A DNA stretch of 64,000 bases, taken from assembly GCF_036248255.1 (NCBI RefSeq), contig NZ_CP109178.1:6014001-6078000 (forward strand), read 5' to 3'. Numbering within the stretch: the first letter of the stretch is position 1; each line of letters opens with the position of its first letter. Below are positions 52,900 through 62,577 of this stretch, in pieces. This DNA is from Streptomyces sp. NBC_01717 (GTDB lineage Bacteria > Actinomycetota > Actinomycetes > Streptomycetales > Streptomycetaceae). The position numbers and the translations under genes are program-made. Under the pieces are notes generated by a model. That model saw only the letters and a program-made list of their open reading frames with translations, was not told the DNA's origin and made no database searches.

Positions 52900-54156
52900 A
52901 TGGACACCAAGGGTTACGTCGTCATCGTCGACGCATTCGCCCCGGCCCGGTTCTTCCCGCCGGAGTTCCACGAAGCGGGCTACGCATGCGTGCGGGTGCA
53001 GAGCACCCCTGAGATCCCGCCGGCCTTCGCCGGCTCCCTCGACCTGACGCTCTACGCCGACAACATCGTCCACACCGGGGACCTCGAAGAGACCGTACGG
53101 GCCGCCGGCGCGTACGAACCGGTGGCGGTCTTCGCCGGTAGCGAGTTCGGCGTCGAGTTCGCCGACCGGCTGAGCGAGGCCATGGGCCTGCCGACCAACG
53201 GCACGGAGCTCAGCGCCGCCCGCCGCGACAAGTTCACGATGATCGAGACGATCAAGGCCGCCGGAGTGCGCGGAGCCAGGCAGCTGCTCGCCACAAGTGC
53301 CGACGAACTGGCCCGATGGCACCAGGAGTTGGGCACCCGCGTCGTGGTCAAACCGCTCAAGAGCGCGGGCAATGACGGCGTCAGGTTCTGCGCCACCCCC
53401 GAGGAGAGCGCGGCCGCCTTCCTCGAACTCACCGGCGCGGAAAATCTGTTCAGCCAGCGCAACGAGGGCGTCGTCGCCCAGGAACATCTCTTCGGCGGCG
53501 AGTACATGGTCAACACCGTCAGCCGCGACGGCAAGCACCATGTGACCGACATCATCGCCACCACCCGCATTTCCGTGAACGGCGTTCACGACATCAGCAA
53601 CTCCTGCTATCTGCTGCCCCGCCACGGTGAGGCACAGGACCAGCTGGTCCCGTACGCGTTCGAAGTCCTTGACGCGCTGGGCGTGCGGCACGGCCCCTCG
53701 CACATCGAGCTGAAGCTCACCCCCTCAGGGCCCGTACTCATCGAGATGGGCGCCCGCATCTGCGGCGGAGACCTGCCGCACTATGTGCAGCTGGCGACCG
53801 GCGAGTCCCCCTTCGACTGGACCGTCGACGCCTTCGTGCGGCCGGACCGCTTCCACGAGCGCCACGACAACGACTACGAGATCCAGCGGTACTTCGCCTC
53901 GGTCGGCCTGGTCTCCGCCAAGGCGGGGCGGCTGGAGTCGCTGCGCCACCTCAAGGAGATCGAGGAGCTCGAAAGCTTCCACGACCTGTCGCAGTTCGTC
54001 CCGCTCGGCGGCACGGTCGTCCCCACGGTCAACGACAGCACCTACGTCGGTTTCGTGCGGCTCTTCCACGAGCTCGAGGAAGTCGTCATGCGTGACATCA
54101 ACACCATTCACTACCTGGACGGCGACGGAATGTACGCACTCTCCGAGGAGTCCTGA
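52900..54156 (+). CDS. ATP-grasp ligase 3 (BacD-like)
   Basis: 418 residues from ATG 52900. GYVVIVDAFAPARFFPPEFHEAGY begins the preATP-grasp domain; then RDKFTMIETIKAAGVRGARQL, TRVVVKPLKSAGNDGVRFC (nucleotide-binding Lys), VVAQEHLFGGEYMVNTVSRDG and IELKLTPSGPVLIEMGARICGGDLPHYVQLATG. The last motif and layout match L-amino-acid ligases of the BacD/carnosine-synthase type, which make dipeptides. It is followed after 4 bases by ATP-grasp 4, so the two are probably co-translated. Substrates unknown. Confidence 0.91.
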   Translation: MDTKGYVVIVDAFAPARFFPPEFHEAGYACVRVQSTPEIPPAFAGSLDLTLYADNIVHTGDLEETVRAAGAYEPVAVFAGSEFGVEFADRLSEAMGLPTNGTELSAARRDKFTMIETIKAAGVRGARQLLATSADELARWHQELGTRVVVKPLKSAGNDGVRFCATPEESAAAFLELTGAENLFSQRNEGVVAQEHLFGGEYMVNTVSRDGKHHVTDIIATTRISVNGVHDISNSCYLLPRHGEAQDQLVPYAFEVLDALGVRHGPSHIELKLTPSGPVLIEMGARICGGDLPHYVQLATGESPFDWTVDAFVRPDRFHERHDNDYEIQRYFASVGLVSAKAGRLESLRHLKEIEELESFHDLSQFVPLGGTVVPTVNDSTYVGFVRLFHELEEVVMRDINTIHYLDGDGMYALSEES

Positions 54157-54160
54157 CCCC

Positions 54161-55447
54161 ATGAACGCGAACAACGCCGCCCAGCCACACATTGTCGTCA
54201 TCAACCGCTGGCGCGAGCAGTACGCCCGCTATGCCGAATACCTCGACCACACCACCCACCAGGTCTCCTACATCACCACGGAGGTGGGACTGCCGTCCGT
54301 ACCCGAGGCGGCGGGCGACATCCTGGTGGTGGACCGGACCGACAACCTGGAGGCCGTGCGCGCCGCACTCAGGGTGCTCGCCGTGCGGCACGGACGCCCC
54401 GAGGCGATCGTCGCCCTCAAGGAGGACGATCTCCTGATCGCCGCCGAGCTGCGCGAGGAGTGGAACTGCCCCGGCCAACGGGTGGGCCACCTGGCCCGCT
54501 TCAGGGACAAGTACCTCATGGCCACCGCCGTCGCGGAAGCCGGCCTCGACCTGCCGGACTTCACCCTCGCCGGCGACGGGACATCCATCCTGGAATTCGG
54601 CGCGAAGCACGGCTGGCCGCTCATCCTGAAGCCGGTCATGGGCAGTTCGAGCGAAGGTGTCGTCAAGCTCGACGGCCCCGAGGACGTCCTAGCCGTCGAC
54701 CTCGCGGACACGCCCATGATGGTGCAGACCTTCAACCCCGGCCGGATCTACCACGTGGACGGCGTCTTCACCGGCCGCGAGATCCAGCACTGGCGCGCCT
54801 CGCGTTATGTGAACACCTGCCTGGGATTCCGCTCGGGCGACTTCCTCGGCTCCGTCGAGGAGGACGACGAGGCGGTCAACAGGGCCATCGGCGAGAGCAC
54901 GGCCGACTACCTCCGGGCGCTCTCCGGCGACCCGCTCGTCTTCCACCTGGAACTCTTCGTCAACGACACCCCGGACGGCCCCCGCTGCAGCTTCCTGGAG
55001 GTGGGCGCACGGGTCGGCGGCGCCGAGATCCCCTTCGTCTGGCGTGAGCTCCACGGTTACGACCTGATGGATGCCGCATTCCAGCTCCAGCTCCAACGCC
55101 CCGTTCCCCGAGGGCAGATGGGCAGTCCCGAGGAGATCGGCGGCTATCTGCTGATCCCGGCCCCAGGGGCGCGGCCGTGCCGCATCACCGAGGTCACCTC
55201 GATGGTCGGCAGCACCCCGGGACCGTACGCCGAGGCGCTCCTGGAGGTCGGCGACATCCTGCCGCTGGCCGACGCGTACTACGAGCACGTCGGCGGCCGC
55301 TTCCGCTTCCGGGGTGCGACCAGCCGCGACGTGGAGCAGGCCCTCGTCGCAACCGCCGCGGCGTTCCGGGTCTCCGGCGTCCCGGCCACCCCCACGGACC
55401 AGGCCGGCGCGCCCCAGGGTCAGCTGGCCGGCGCGAGCAGGGGCTGA
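54161..55447 (+). CDS. ATP-grasp ligase 4
   Basis: 428 residues from ATG 54161; the stop of ligase 3 lies 4 bases upstream. PreATP-grasp HIVVINRWREQYARYAEYLD, then LARFRDKYLMATAVAEAGLDLP, WPLILKPVMGSSSEGVVKL (Lys), MMVQTFNPGRIYHVDGVF, FHLELFVNDTPDGPRCSFLEVGARVGGAEIPF (metal-binding Glu, ARxGG). The C-terminal 100 residues form the usual ATP-grasp cap. A truncated, frameshifted paralogue lies at 40117-40681, the other end of the cluster. Probably adds a second amino acid or caps the product. Confidence 0.91.
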   Translation: MNANNAAQPHIVVINRWREQYARYAEYLDHTTHQVSYITTEVGLPSVPEAAGDILVVDRTDNLEAVRAALRVLAVRHGRPEAIVALKEDDLLIAAELREEWNCPGQRVGHLARFRDKYLMATAVAEAGLDLPDFTLAGDGTSILEFGAKHGWPLILKPVMGSSSEGVVKLDGPEDVLAVDLADTPMMVQTFNPGRIYHVDGVFTGREIQHWRASRYVNTCLGFRSGDFLGSVEEDDEAVNRAIGESTADYLRALSGDPLVFHLELFVNDTPDGPRCSFLEVGARVGGAEIPFVWRELHGYDLMDAAFQLQLQRPVPRGQMGSPEEIGGYLLIPAPGARPCRITEVTSMVGSTPGPYAEALLEVGDILPLADAYYEHVGGRFRFRGATSRDVEQALVATAAAFRVSGVPATPTDQAGAPQGQLAGASRG

Positions 55448-55566
55448 CCGGGCTCGCCGCTCCCCGTATCCGGTTGCCGAAGCCGCAGCGGCCGGAACAC
55501 CTCCACCAGTCATCGCCGCACCAGAGGTCTGTTCAGCCAGAACAGTCACGAAGAGGAGAGCTCACC

Positions 55567-56292
55567 ATGTCCGCAGTAGCCACCATCGCCCCCGCCCCCG
55601 CGACCGCCACCGGGACGACTCCGTTCCGCCACTTCTCCGCGACCCTGCTCCGCCGAGCCCTGGCCCGGCACGCGGAGTGGGAGCGCAAGGAGTTCACCTC
55701 GTCCTGGGAGGACCTGCCGGTCGACGCATATCTCAAGGACGGGGCGACGTTCCGCCGCCGAAGGTACAGCCAGTTCCACCTGGCCGACGACCGCCTGGTG
55801 CCCAGCGGACAGATCGTGTTCGAGCAGTCCAAGGAGGTGAACTCGCTGTTCGGTGGCGTCCAGCGGCACTTCGAACCGCTCCGTGAGGACGTGGCGGCCT
55901 CCGCGTTGCTCGAGACGGTCGTGTTCACCTTCCTGGACAACCTGCCAGGGAAGATCGACCGGTCCGACGCCGCCATAGGCGTCCACCAGATCCGGATCAC
56001 CGCAGGCCGCGACGAGGCCTCGCTGCCCGCCCCGGAGGGCATCCACGAGGACGGCCACCACTTCGTCGCCCAGGTGCTGATCAATCGCGAGGGCGTCACC
56101 GGGGGCGAGTCGCAGCTGTACGACCGCGACCGCAACCCGATCTTCCGGACCACACTGCTCGATCCGCTCGAGTCGATCGTCATCGACGACCGCCGGGTCT
56201 TCCACGGCGTCTCCGGCATCACCCCGGCCCCCGGAGCCACGGAGGGCATCCGCGACATGATGCTGATCGACTTCTTCCCGCTCGCAGACTGA
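55567..56292 (+). CDS. 2OG-Fe(II) dioxygenase, PF10014 amino-acid hydroxylase type
   Basis: 241 residues from ATG 55567 with GAGGAGAGC upstream. The fold of the 2OG-Fe_Oxy_2 family is indicated by EQSKEVNSLFGGVQRHFEPL, IGVHQIRITAG and the Fe ligands His160-Glu-Asp162 (GIHEDGHHFVAQVLINR) and His213 (RRVFHGVSGI), with Arg229 for 2OG (IRDMMLIDFF). Known members hydroxylate free amino acids such as L-isoleucine, leucine or methionine. In this cluster it probably makes a hydroxylated amino-acid building block for the ligases. Confidence 0.9.
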   Translation: MSAVATIAPAPATATGTTPFRHFSATLLRRALARHAEWERKEFTSSWEDLPVDAYLKDGATFRRRRYSQFHLADDRLVPSGQIVFEQSKEVNSLFGGVQRHFEPLREDVAASALLETVVFTFLDNLPGKIDRSDAAIGVHQIRITAGRDEASLPAPEGIHEDGHHFVAQVLINREGVTGGESQLYDRDRNPIFRTTLLDPLESIVIDDRRVFHGVSGITPAPGATEGIRDMMLIDFFPLAD

Positions 56293-56453
56293 CCGGGACA
56301 CCCCGACCGAATGCTCCGCCGAGGCAATGGACTCCTCCCCAAGTCCTCAGCCCCCGGCGGAGCTTCGGCGCGCCCGCGGTGCGCGGACACCGATCAGGTC
56401 AAGCTCAGGAACCGGCCCGAACAGAGTTGAGAGAGCAGAGGAGCGTCCCATCC

Positions 56454-56903
56454 ATGCAGTCCATGTCCGAGGCCGAGTGGCGTGCGTTCGCCCTCTCCGG
56501 CACCCGAACGGCGAAGCTGGCGACTCACCGTAAGGACGGCCGCCCCCATGTCACACCGGTGTGGTTCCTCCTCGACGAGGCCGAGGACGCCGAGACCGGC
56601 CGGCCGCAGGTCCTCTTCACCACGTGGCACGAATCCCTCAAGGCGAAGTCCCTGCGCAGGAACCCCCGGTTCGCACTCTGCATCGACGACCAGGAACCGC
56701 CCTACGCATACGTCATGCTCGAATGCACCGCCACCTTCACCGAGGACCCGGCCGACCTCCGCCACTGGGCCACCAGGATCGGCGCCCGCTACATGGGCGC
56801 CGACCGGGCCGACCGGTACGGACAGCGAAACTCGGTCCCGGGGGAGTACCTGATCCGCGCCACGATCGACCGGGTGACCGCCTTCACGGGCATCGCGGAC
56901 TAG
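56454..56903 (+). CDS. PPOX-class F420-dependent oxidoreductase
   Basis: 149 residues from ATG 56454 (GAGGAG ten bases upstream) or ATG 56463. Split beta-barrel flavin/F420-binding fold: SGTRTAKLATHRKDGRPHVTPVWFLLD, FTTWHESLKAKSLRRNPRFALCIDDQEPPYAYVMLECTATF, NSVPGEYLIRATIDRVTAFTG. Members reduce substrates with F420H2 or bind heme/FMN. It follows the cluster by 161 bases in the same direction, so membership in the cluster is possible but unproven. Confidence 0.87.
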   Translation: MQSMSEAEWRAFALSGTRTAKLATHRKDGRPHVTPVWFLLDEAEDAETGRPQVLFTTWHESLKAKSLRRNPRFALCIDDQEPPYAYVMLECTATFTEDPADLRHWATRIGARYMGADRADRYGQRNSVPGEYLIRATIDRVTAFTGIAD

Positions 56904-56984
56904 ATCCTGTCCGAGTCCTGTCCGATGGGCCGGGACCCACCTCCCCCGCGGCGGCCGCGCTGACGTACGCCGACAGGGAGGCGG

Positions 56985-57257
56985 TCACGACGGCGGGTTG
57001 GCCGCCATCCGGCAGGCACCGTTCGCGGCGCCGCCCGGGACGCCGGCCCCGGTCAGGGCACTCACACAGCCTTGCAGGTCGGCGTGCACACCTTGGGTGC
57101 ATGCCGTTCTGACGGTGTCCGAGACTTCGACGCCCGTCTGCTGGACCATGTTCGTGCAGGCCGGGATGTCCGCGTGGGCGGCGGGAGCGACAAAAATGCC
57201 GCCCAGTGCGAGGGTCAGACCGGTGAGGACTCCGGCTGTTCGGGCCGACGTGCGCAT
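56985..57257 (-). CDS. Small secreted four-cysteine protein, unknown function
   Basis: 90 residues from ATG 57257 (AGGTGG upstream); GTG 57266 is also possible. Sec signal peptide (RTSARTAGVLTGLTLALGGI, cleavage near AHA-D), then a 60-residue mature part with four Cys (IPACTNM, VRTACTQG, LQGCVSAL, NGACRMA), likely two disulfides. It resembles small conserved exported proteins of Streptomyces, with no known role. Convergent with the PPOX gene. Confidence 0.8.
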   Translation of the reverse strand: MRTSARTAGVLTGLTLALGGIFVAPAAHADIPACTNMVQQTGVEVSDTVRTACTQGVHADLQGCVSALTGAGVPGGAANGACRMAANPPS

Positions 57258-57598
57258 GGGAGCCACCTGCTCTCAAGGGTTGGTCGGGGACTCGCGGATT
57301 CCAAGGCGCCGAGCAGCGGAAGCGGCCGGTGTACAAGTGTTGTCCCGGGCCCCCGCTCCCGTCGGCTCGGCAGGACCGCCCCTTCTCCGTTCGACGCTAG
57401 AACAGTCCACCGCCGCGCGCACTCCGGCCCGGTGGCGGGCGCGACTCTGGAAGCGCCACCGTGCATCCACCGTGGCCCCCCGCAGAAACCCGGTGACAGC
57501 CGGACCGCGCCGGACCCGCCCCGCCGTGACCTGGGGTCGGTCCGGCGTTTATGCGTTCGCTACGCGGCCCTCGCTACGGTGCTGTGACCTGCTGAAAA
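57258..57598. other. Intergenic stretch before tRNA gene
   Basis: 341 bases. The first part must hold the promoter of the secreted four-Cys gene. ORFs here lack codon bias and starts. Nothing else recognised. Confidence 0.4.
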
Positions 57599-57618
57599 GG
57601 CCCTCCCGAGGGAGGGCC
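57599..57618 (-). terminator. Terminator of tRNA-Arg
   Basis: GGCCCTCCC (57599-57607) pairs with GGGAGGGCC (57610-57618). On the minus strand the stem is followed by TTTT, so it is a classical intrinsic terminator, 20 bases past the tRNA 3' end. Confidence 0.85.
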
Positions 57619-57637
57619 TGGCGCGGTGCGGACTGTG

Positions 57638-57710
57638 TGCCCCCGGCAGGACTCGAACCTGCGGCCAAGCGCTTAGAAGGCGCCTGCTCTATCCACTGAG
57701 CTACGGGGGC
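57638..57710 (-). tRNA. tRNA-Arg (anticodon UCU)
   Basis: 73 nt on the minus strand. Acceptor GCCCCCG pairs with CGGGGGC; D arm GCTC/GAGC; anticodon stem GGCGC/GCGCT with loop CTTCTAA giving anticodon UCU (reads AGA, a rare codon in this genome); T arm GCAGG-TTCGAGT-CCTGC. Discriminator A, no encoded CCA. A terminator follows. Confidence 0.95.
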
Positions 57711-58028
57711 CGGGTGGTGGCCTCGGCGGCCTGGAGCCCTGGGACCGGGCCGGTCCGTGACCTTGCCGGGACAAGGATAGGGCTCCGATCGCCTCGACCC
57801 GGTTGCTTCACCTGCGTGGCACGATGTGGAGGTTCGGTGAAGCGAACCGATAATCGCAGGTGGGTGCGGATCTTGCACTGCTTTTGACGCCTGACGCCCC
57901 GGGTGTTGTGCACTCGTTATGCCTGCGCCCCACTCGTCCCCTCTGTCCCGACGGCGTAACCGGCGCGCAGAGACGGCTATACGCTTCAAAATGGCGCCAA
58001 AATTGGGCATTCTTCGCATGTGGTGACC
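57711..58028. promoter_or_regulatory. Upstream region of dynamin operon and tRNA-Arg
   Basis: 318 bases between the minus-strand tRNA and the plus-strand dynamin operon. It must hold both promoters. It includes a lower-G+C segment (about 57985-58018) with the palindrome TGGCGCCA. Developmental regulator sites (BldD, WhiA) are plausible for dynamin genes but I cannot identify them with confidence. Confidence 0.45.
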
Positions 58029-59672
58029 ATGGACGTACGGCCTCAGCTCATCGACGCACTTTCCGCCCTGCGCGACCGTGTCGCTGCCGTGCGTCTGCCA
58101 CTCCCGCTTCCTGGGGCGGCACGTGCCCGTCAGACCAGGGTCGAGCTGCTCGCACAGCTCGACGACTACCTGCTTCCCCGGCTGAAGGATCCTGAAGCGC
58201 CGCTGCTCGCGGTCGTCGGTGGATCCACCGGGGCCGGGAAGTCGACGCTCGTCAACTCGCTCGTGGGGCGACGGGTCAGCGAGGCCGGGGTGCTGCGGCC
58301 GACCACCCGGACCCCTGTCCTTGTCTGCCATCCGGATGATCATCACTGGTTCGCCGGGGTACGCGTACTGCCGCAACTGACCCGGGTCTGGCTGCCGCCA
58401 CAGGAGTCCGCGGATCCCGGCCTCTGCGACGACCGCGACGGGCTCCGCGAGGACGAGCAGGAGGACGGGACCGCGCTGCGGATCGAGACCGCCGCGAGTC
58501 TGCCGCGCGGACTCGCGCTGCTCGACGCCCCGGACATCGACTCGCTCGTCGTACGGAACCGGGTGCTGGCAGCCGAACTCGTCTGCGCCGCCGACATCTG
58601 GGTCATGGTCACCACCGCTTCCCGGTACGCCGACGCGGTGCCGTGGCAGATGCTGCGTACGGCAAAGGAGTACGACGCCTCCCTCGTCATCGTGCTCGAC
58701 CGGGTGCCGCACCAGGTAATCGCCGAAGTGTCGCGGCAGTACGGAGCGCTGCTCACCAGGGCGGGTCTCGGTGAGGTGCCCCGCTTCACCATCCCGGAGC
58801 TGCCCGAGTCGGCGGGCGGCGGCAGCGGGCTGCTGCCCACCACAGCGGTCGCACCGCTGCGCTCCTGGCTCGGCCACCGCGTGCACGATCCGGCGGCCCG
58901 CCAGCAGGCCGTGGGGCGTACGGCGACCGGGGTCATCGACTCGCTGGACGTACGCATGCCGGAGCTGGCCGGGGCCGTTGCCGCGCAGTACGCGGCGGCC
59001 GTGCGGCTCACCGGCGTGGTCGAGGACGCGTACCGGAAGGAAGGCACCCGGGTGCAGCGGCGGCTGCAGAACGGTGGTGTGCTCGCCGGGGACGCCCGCA
59101 CCCGGTGGCGCGGATACCCGCTCTACAGCTCCTCCGAGGAGCTTCTCGACGCACTGGTGGAGAGCCTGGCCGCGCTCCTGCAGTGCGCTGTCGCCGCCGC
59201 CGACGAACAGATCCGCACGACCTGGCGGCACGAGCCGGCAGCCGGTGTCCTCGGGGCCGAGGCCGTCGGCCGTCAGGCCGGGGGGTGGGGGCCGGCCGAG
59301 GACATCCGGGGCCGGATCGCCATGGCCGTACGACGATGGCGGCGGGTGCTGGAGGAGCTGGCCGAGGAAGAGGTGCGCCAGCTGGAACGCAGCGCCGCGC
59401 CCGACGCCGAGACGGTTGCCGCACTGCTGGCCGCCGCGCTGCTCGGCGGACGCCGGGCCCGCAGCGCCGGGGAACAGCTCGCCGAACGCATCGGCGTCCA
59501 GGGGGCCCTGCGACTGCGCGACAAGGGCGGCGCGCTGCTGACCACCTATCTCGACCGGGTGCTGAACGGTGAGCGTGACCGGCGGCTCGCGCCGCTCGAC
59601 GCGCTCGATGTGACCCCGGAGCCGCAGGCAGAACTGATTGCCGCGCTGTCCGTACTGCAGAAGGAGAGGTGA
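58029..59672 (+). CDS. dynA: Dynamin-like GTPase, soluble (DynA-type)
   Basis: 547 residues from ATG 58029; GTG 58020/58023 are alternatives and no clear Shine-Dalgarno exists. GTPase domain: G1 [16 protein letters not shown]2 around RPTTRTP, G3 LLDAPDID, G4-like LDRV. A long helical C-terminal part follows ([21 protein letters not shown]) with no membrane segment. Tandem dynamin-like proteins DynA/DynB stabilise FtsZ rings at sporulation septa in Streptomyces. Overlap of stop and start with the next gene supports co-assembly. Gene name assigned by architecture and tandem position. Confidence 0.85.
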   Translation: MDVRPQLIDALSALRDRVAAVRLPLPLPGAARARQTRVELLAQLDDYLLPRLKDPEAPLLAVVGGSTGAGKSTLVNSLVGRRVSEAGVLRPTTRTPVLVCHPDDHHWFAGVRVLPQLTRVWLPPQESADPGLCDDRDGLREDEQEDGTALRIETAASLPRGLALLDAPDIDSLVVRNRVLAAELVCAADIWVMVTTASRYADAVPWQMLRTAKEYDASLVIVLDRVPHQVIAEVSRQYGALLTRAGLGEVPRFTIPELPESAGGGSGLLPTTAVAPLRSWLGHRVHDPAARQQAVGRTATGVIDSLDVRMPELAGAVAAQYAAAVRLTGVVEDAYRKEGTRVQRRLQNGGVLAGDARTRWRGYPLYSSSEELLDALVESLAALLQCAVAAADEQIRTTWRHEPAAGVLGAEAVGRQAGGWGPAEDIRGRIAMAVRRWRRVLEELAEEEVRQLERSAAPDAETVAALLAAALLGGRRARSAGEQLAERIGVQGALRLRDKGGALLTTYLDRVLNGERDRRLAPLDALDVTPEPQAELIAALSVLQKER

Positions 59673-61693
59673 CAGCGTTGACTGTCGTCACTGACCAGGA
59701 CCACAGCCAGGAACAGGGCCGGGTGCCGGGTCCGGATCCGGACCGGGACATGGACCGCGAGCCGGGGCAGGGCCGCAGTGCGGAAGTCGCGATCCGCAGC
59801 GTCCCCGAGCCCGTCGGGCGCTGGGACGACGGGCTCATCGCCCGACGTGCCGCTGCCGCCTCCAAGGAACCCTCCGGGAAATCCGGACCCGGTCCCGATC
59901 CCGGCCGCGAGGCCGCCTCCGACGACGTACGGCCCCAGGTCGAGGCGTACGTACCGTCCGGCAGCCCGCTCGGGCCGCGGCTCGACGCGCTGCGTGAGCT
60001 CGTCGGACTGTCCAGGGCCCGGCTCGACCAAGCCACCCTCGCCGAAGCGGGGCGCGTACTCGACGAGGCTGCCGCCCGGCAGCGGCTCTCCTCGCGGCAC
60101 ACCGTCGTCGCCATTGCCGGTGCGTCAGGCAGCGGCAAGTCGACCCTCTTCAATTCCCTCGCGGGCGCGCAGATCTCCGACACCGGGCTGCGACGGCCGA
60201 CCACCGCCGCGCCCATTGCCTGCTCCTGGACCGACGGCGCCGCCGGGCTGCTGGACCGGCTCGCCATTCCCGGACGGCTCAGGCGCAGGCCGTACCAGGG
60301 CGGTACGGAAGCGGACGAGGCGCTTCAGGGGCTCGTTCTCGTCGATCTGCCCGACCACGACTCGGCGGCGACCGGGCACCGCGAGCAGGTGGACCGGGTG
60401 CTTGCGCTGGTCGACGCGGTGATCTGGGTCGTGGATCCGGAGAAGTACGCGGACGCGGCTCTGCACGAGCGCTATCTGCGGCCGCTGGCCGGGCACGCGG
60501 AGGTCACGTTCGTCGTGCTCAACCAGGTGGACCGGCTGCCCGGCGACGCCGCCGACCAGGTTCTCGACGACCTGCGCCGGCTGCTCGACGAGGACGGCAT
60601 GGCGCTCGGCGAGCACGGCGAACCGGGCGCCACCGTGTTGTCCCTGTCGGCTCTCACCGGCGACGGGGTGGGCGAACTGCGCGAGCTGCTCGGCCGGTTC
60701 GTCCAGGAGCGCACGGCCGCGGCGCGCCGGCTCTCCGCCGATGTGGACGCCGTGGCGGCCAGACTGCGGTCGGCGTACGTCGCCGAGGGGCGGCCGGGGC
60801 TCGGTGAGTGTGCCCGTGAGGAGTTCGCCGACCGGCTCGCCGAGGCCGTCGGCGCGGCCGCGGCAGGTCAGGCCGCCGAGCGTGAGTGGCGCAGGAACGC
60901 CGGGCGGGCCTGCGGGACGCCCTGGCTGCGGCTGTGGCGCTGGTACGAGTCCACCAGGCAGCCGGGAACCATGGACTGGGCAGCAGCGCTGCCCGCGCCG
61001 CCGGAGGAGCAGCTCACCGCCCGGCAACGCGTCGAGCAGGCGGTCCGCACGGTGGCGGACGCCGCCGCCGACGGGCTGCCCGGCCCCTGGGCGCAGGCGG
61101 TCCGCGAGGCCGCGATGAACGGGGCGGAGGGGTTGCCGGAGGCGCTGGACGAGCTGGCGCAGAAGAGCGGCACGGCGGCGGAGGGCCATGGCAGGGCCGT
61201 GGGAGAGGACGAGCGTGCGGGCGAGGATGCGGGGCCTGGCGCGGCGCCCGTCGATGCCGACGGCGGGGCTGCGGTCGCTGCCGCGACTGGATCCGGTGGG
61301 GCACACAGCGGGCGGGTGGCCGGCAGGCCGCCGCGGCCCGCGTGGTGGCCCGCCGCCGTGCTGGCACAGGTCTCCATGACGCTGCTTCAGATCTTCGGCG
61401 GCCTCTGGCTGATCGGCCAGATCGTCGGCGTGGTCGAACCGGGGCTGCTCACCGCCGCATCGGTGATGATGGCCGGCGTCGTCGGCGGGCCGCTGGTCGA
61501 GTGGTCGTGTGCGGCCGCCGCGCGTGGGCCCGCACGGCGGTACGGGCTGGAGGCCGAGCGACGGCTGCGGGAGGCGGCGGCGGCCTGCGGCCGGGCGCGG
61601 GTACTCGATCCGGTGGCGGCCGAACTGGTGCGGTACCGCGAGGTGCGGGAGCGGTTCGTGGCGGTGACGGAGTTTTCCACAAGCGGCCGGTAG
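59669..61693 (+). CDS. dynB: Dynamin-like GTPase with membrane segments (DynB-type)
   Basis: 674 residues from GTG 59669 (GTGA overlap); TTG 59678 has better Shine-Dalgarno spacing and could be the true start. About 90 disordered Pro/Asp/Gly-rich residues precede the GTPase: G1 [18 protein letters not shown]3 VDLPDHDS, G4 LNQVDRL. Two transmembrane helices near the C-terminus ([20 protein letters not shown] and [20 protein letters not shown]) anchor it, followed by a short amphipathic tail. Partner of the upstream soluble dynamin at the division septum. Confidence 0.86.
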   Translation: MTALTVVTDQDHSQEQGRVPGPDPDRDMDREPGQGRSAEVAIRSVPEPVGRWDDGLIARRAAAASKEPSGKSGPGPDPGREAASDDVRPQVEAYVPSGSPLGPRLDALRELVGLSRARLDQATLAEAGRVLDEAAARQRLSSRHTVVAIAGASGSGKSTLFNSLAGAQISDTGLRRPTTAAPIACSWTDGAAGLLDRLAIPGRLRRRPYQGGTEADEALQGLVLVDLPDHDSAATGHREQVDRVLALVDAVIWVVDPEKYADAALHERYLRPLAGHAEVTFVVLNQVDRLPGDAADQVLDDLRRLLDEDGMALGEHGEPGATVLSLSALTGDGVGELRELLGRFVQERTAAARRLSADVDAVAARLRSAYVAEGRPGLGECAREEFADRLAEAVGAAAAGQAAEREWRRNAGRACGTPWLRLWRWYESTRQPGTMDWAAALPAPPEEQLTARQRVEQAVRTVADAAADGLPGPWAQAVREAAMNGAEGLPEALDELAQKSGTAAEGHGRAVGEDERAGEDAGPGAAPVDADGGAAVAAATGSGGAHSGRVAGRPPRPAWWPAAVLAQVSMTLLQIFGGLWLIGQIVGVVEPGLLTAASVMMAGVVGGPLVEWSCAAAARGPARRYGLEAERRLREAAAACGRARVLDPVAAELVRYREVRERFVAVTEFSTSGR

Positions 61694-61715
61694 TCCACAG
61701 CCCCGAGCAGGATCC

Positions 61716-61782
61716 CCGCCTCCCCTTCAGTATGAGATCAGTGACCGCGCGGCAGCGGTCACGGGCGACGAAGGGGAGGCGG
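61716..61782 (+). promoter_or_regulatory. RNA hairpin sequestering the ssb ribosome-binding site
   Basis: CCGCCTCCCCTTC (61716-61728) is perfectly complementary to GAAGGGGAGGCGG (61770-61782), and between them GTGACCGC (61741-61748) pairs with GCGGTCAC (61755-61762). The right outer arm contains GGGGAGG, the Shine-Dalgarno of the SSB gene that starts at 61787. A folded leader would block translation. Confidence 0.65.
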
Positions 61783-61786
61783 AGGC

Positions 61787-62386
61787 ATGAACGAGACCGT
61801 GGTGACACTGGTGGGCAACGCGGCGACCGGGGTGGAGTTCCGGGAGACCGTGACCGGCGGAATGGCGCGATTCCGCTTCGCTGTGACGGCCCGCCGTTGG
61901 GACCGGGAGAAGCAGTCCTGGACGGACGGGCACACCAGCTTCTACACCGTGTGGGCGTGGCGCACGCTGGCCTCGAATCTCGCGGGTTCGGTCGCTGTGG
62001 GAGAACCATTGGTCGTGCACGGTCGGTTGAAGGTGCGCGAGGAGGAACGGGACGGGCAGCGCCGGACGTTCGTGGACATCGAGGCGCTGGCGGTCGGACA
62101 CGATCTGACACGGGGGACGGCGGCGTTCCGGCGGGTGGTGCGGGGTGATCCGACGCTGACGGCCGGCCCGGGCAGGCGGGGCGGTCCGGCGGAGGAAGAG
62201 GAAGAGGGGAAGTCCGGCGGGTTCGGGGGGCCGGTCGAACGGAGGGAGCCTGTTGTGCGGTCCGCGAAGCGGGCGCAGGGGGCGCAGGGGGACAGGGGGG
62301 TACAGAGTGAGCGGGGCGCGCGGCGTGGGCAGCGTGGACAGACGGTGCGTCAGGAACAGATCCCAGAGCTGGCGTCGGCGCTGTGA
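61787..62386 (+). CDS. ssb: Single-stranded DNA-binding protein (SsbB-like)
   Basis: 199 residues. N-terminal OB fold: ETVVTLVGNAATGVEFRETVTGGMARFRFAV, FYTVWAWRTLASNLAGSVAVGEPLVVHGRLKV, RTFVDIEALAVGHDLTRGT. The C-terminal 85 residues are Gly/Arg/Glu/Gln-rich and end IPELASAL, lacking the acidic DDDxPF tip of the main SSB. This is typical for the second Streptomyces paralogue, involved in chromosome segregation during sporulation. Its position after the dynamin pair fits that stage. Its ribosome-binding site is inside a hairpin. Confidence 0.88.
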   Translation: MNETVVTLVGNAATGVEFRETVTGGMARFRFAVTARRWDREKQSWTDGHTSFYTVWAWRTLASNLAGSVAVGEPLVVHGRLKVREEERDGQRRTFVDIEALAVGHDLTRGTAAFRRVVRGDPTLTAGPGRRGGPAEEEEEGKSGGFGGPVERREPVVRSAKRAQGAQGDRGVQSERGARRGQRGQTVRQEQIPELASAL

Positions 62387-62577
62387 CCGGGCCTGTGTGT
62401 GCGGAAGTTGTCGGCGATAACGATTCCGAGTCGGAATGGTTGTACGACGGTATGACGGGGGAATACGCATCGCCGTTTCCTTAGGATCTCCCAGTACTCA
62501 CAGGGCACTTGAGTCGGCTGGCGGGACAAACCCCACACGCGCACCAAGCGCGAGGATCCCGCCCGGAGGGGACATCC

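Noticed and set aside
56454..56903. PPOX/F420 oxidoreductase as a certain cluster member
   Set aside because: Same direction but 161 bases away with its own ribosome-binding site, and such genes are numerous and scattered in Streptomyces; left as possible only.
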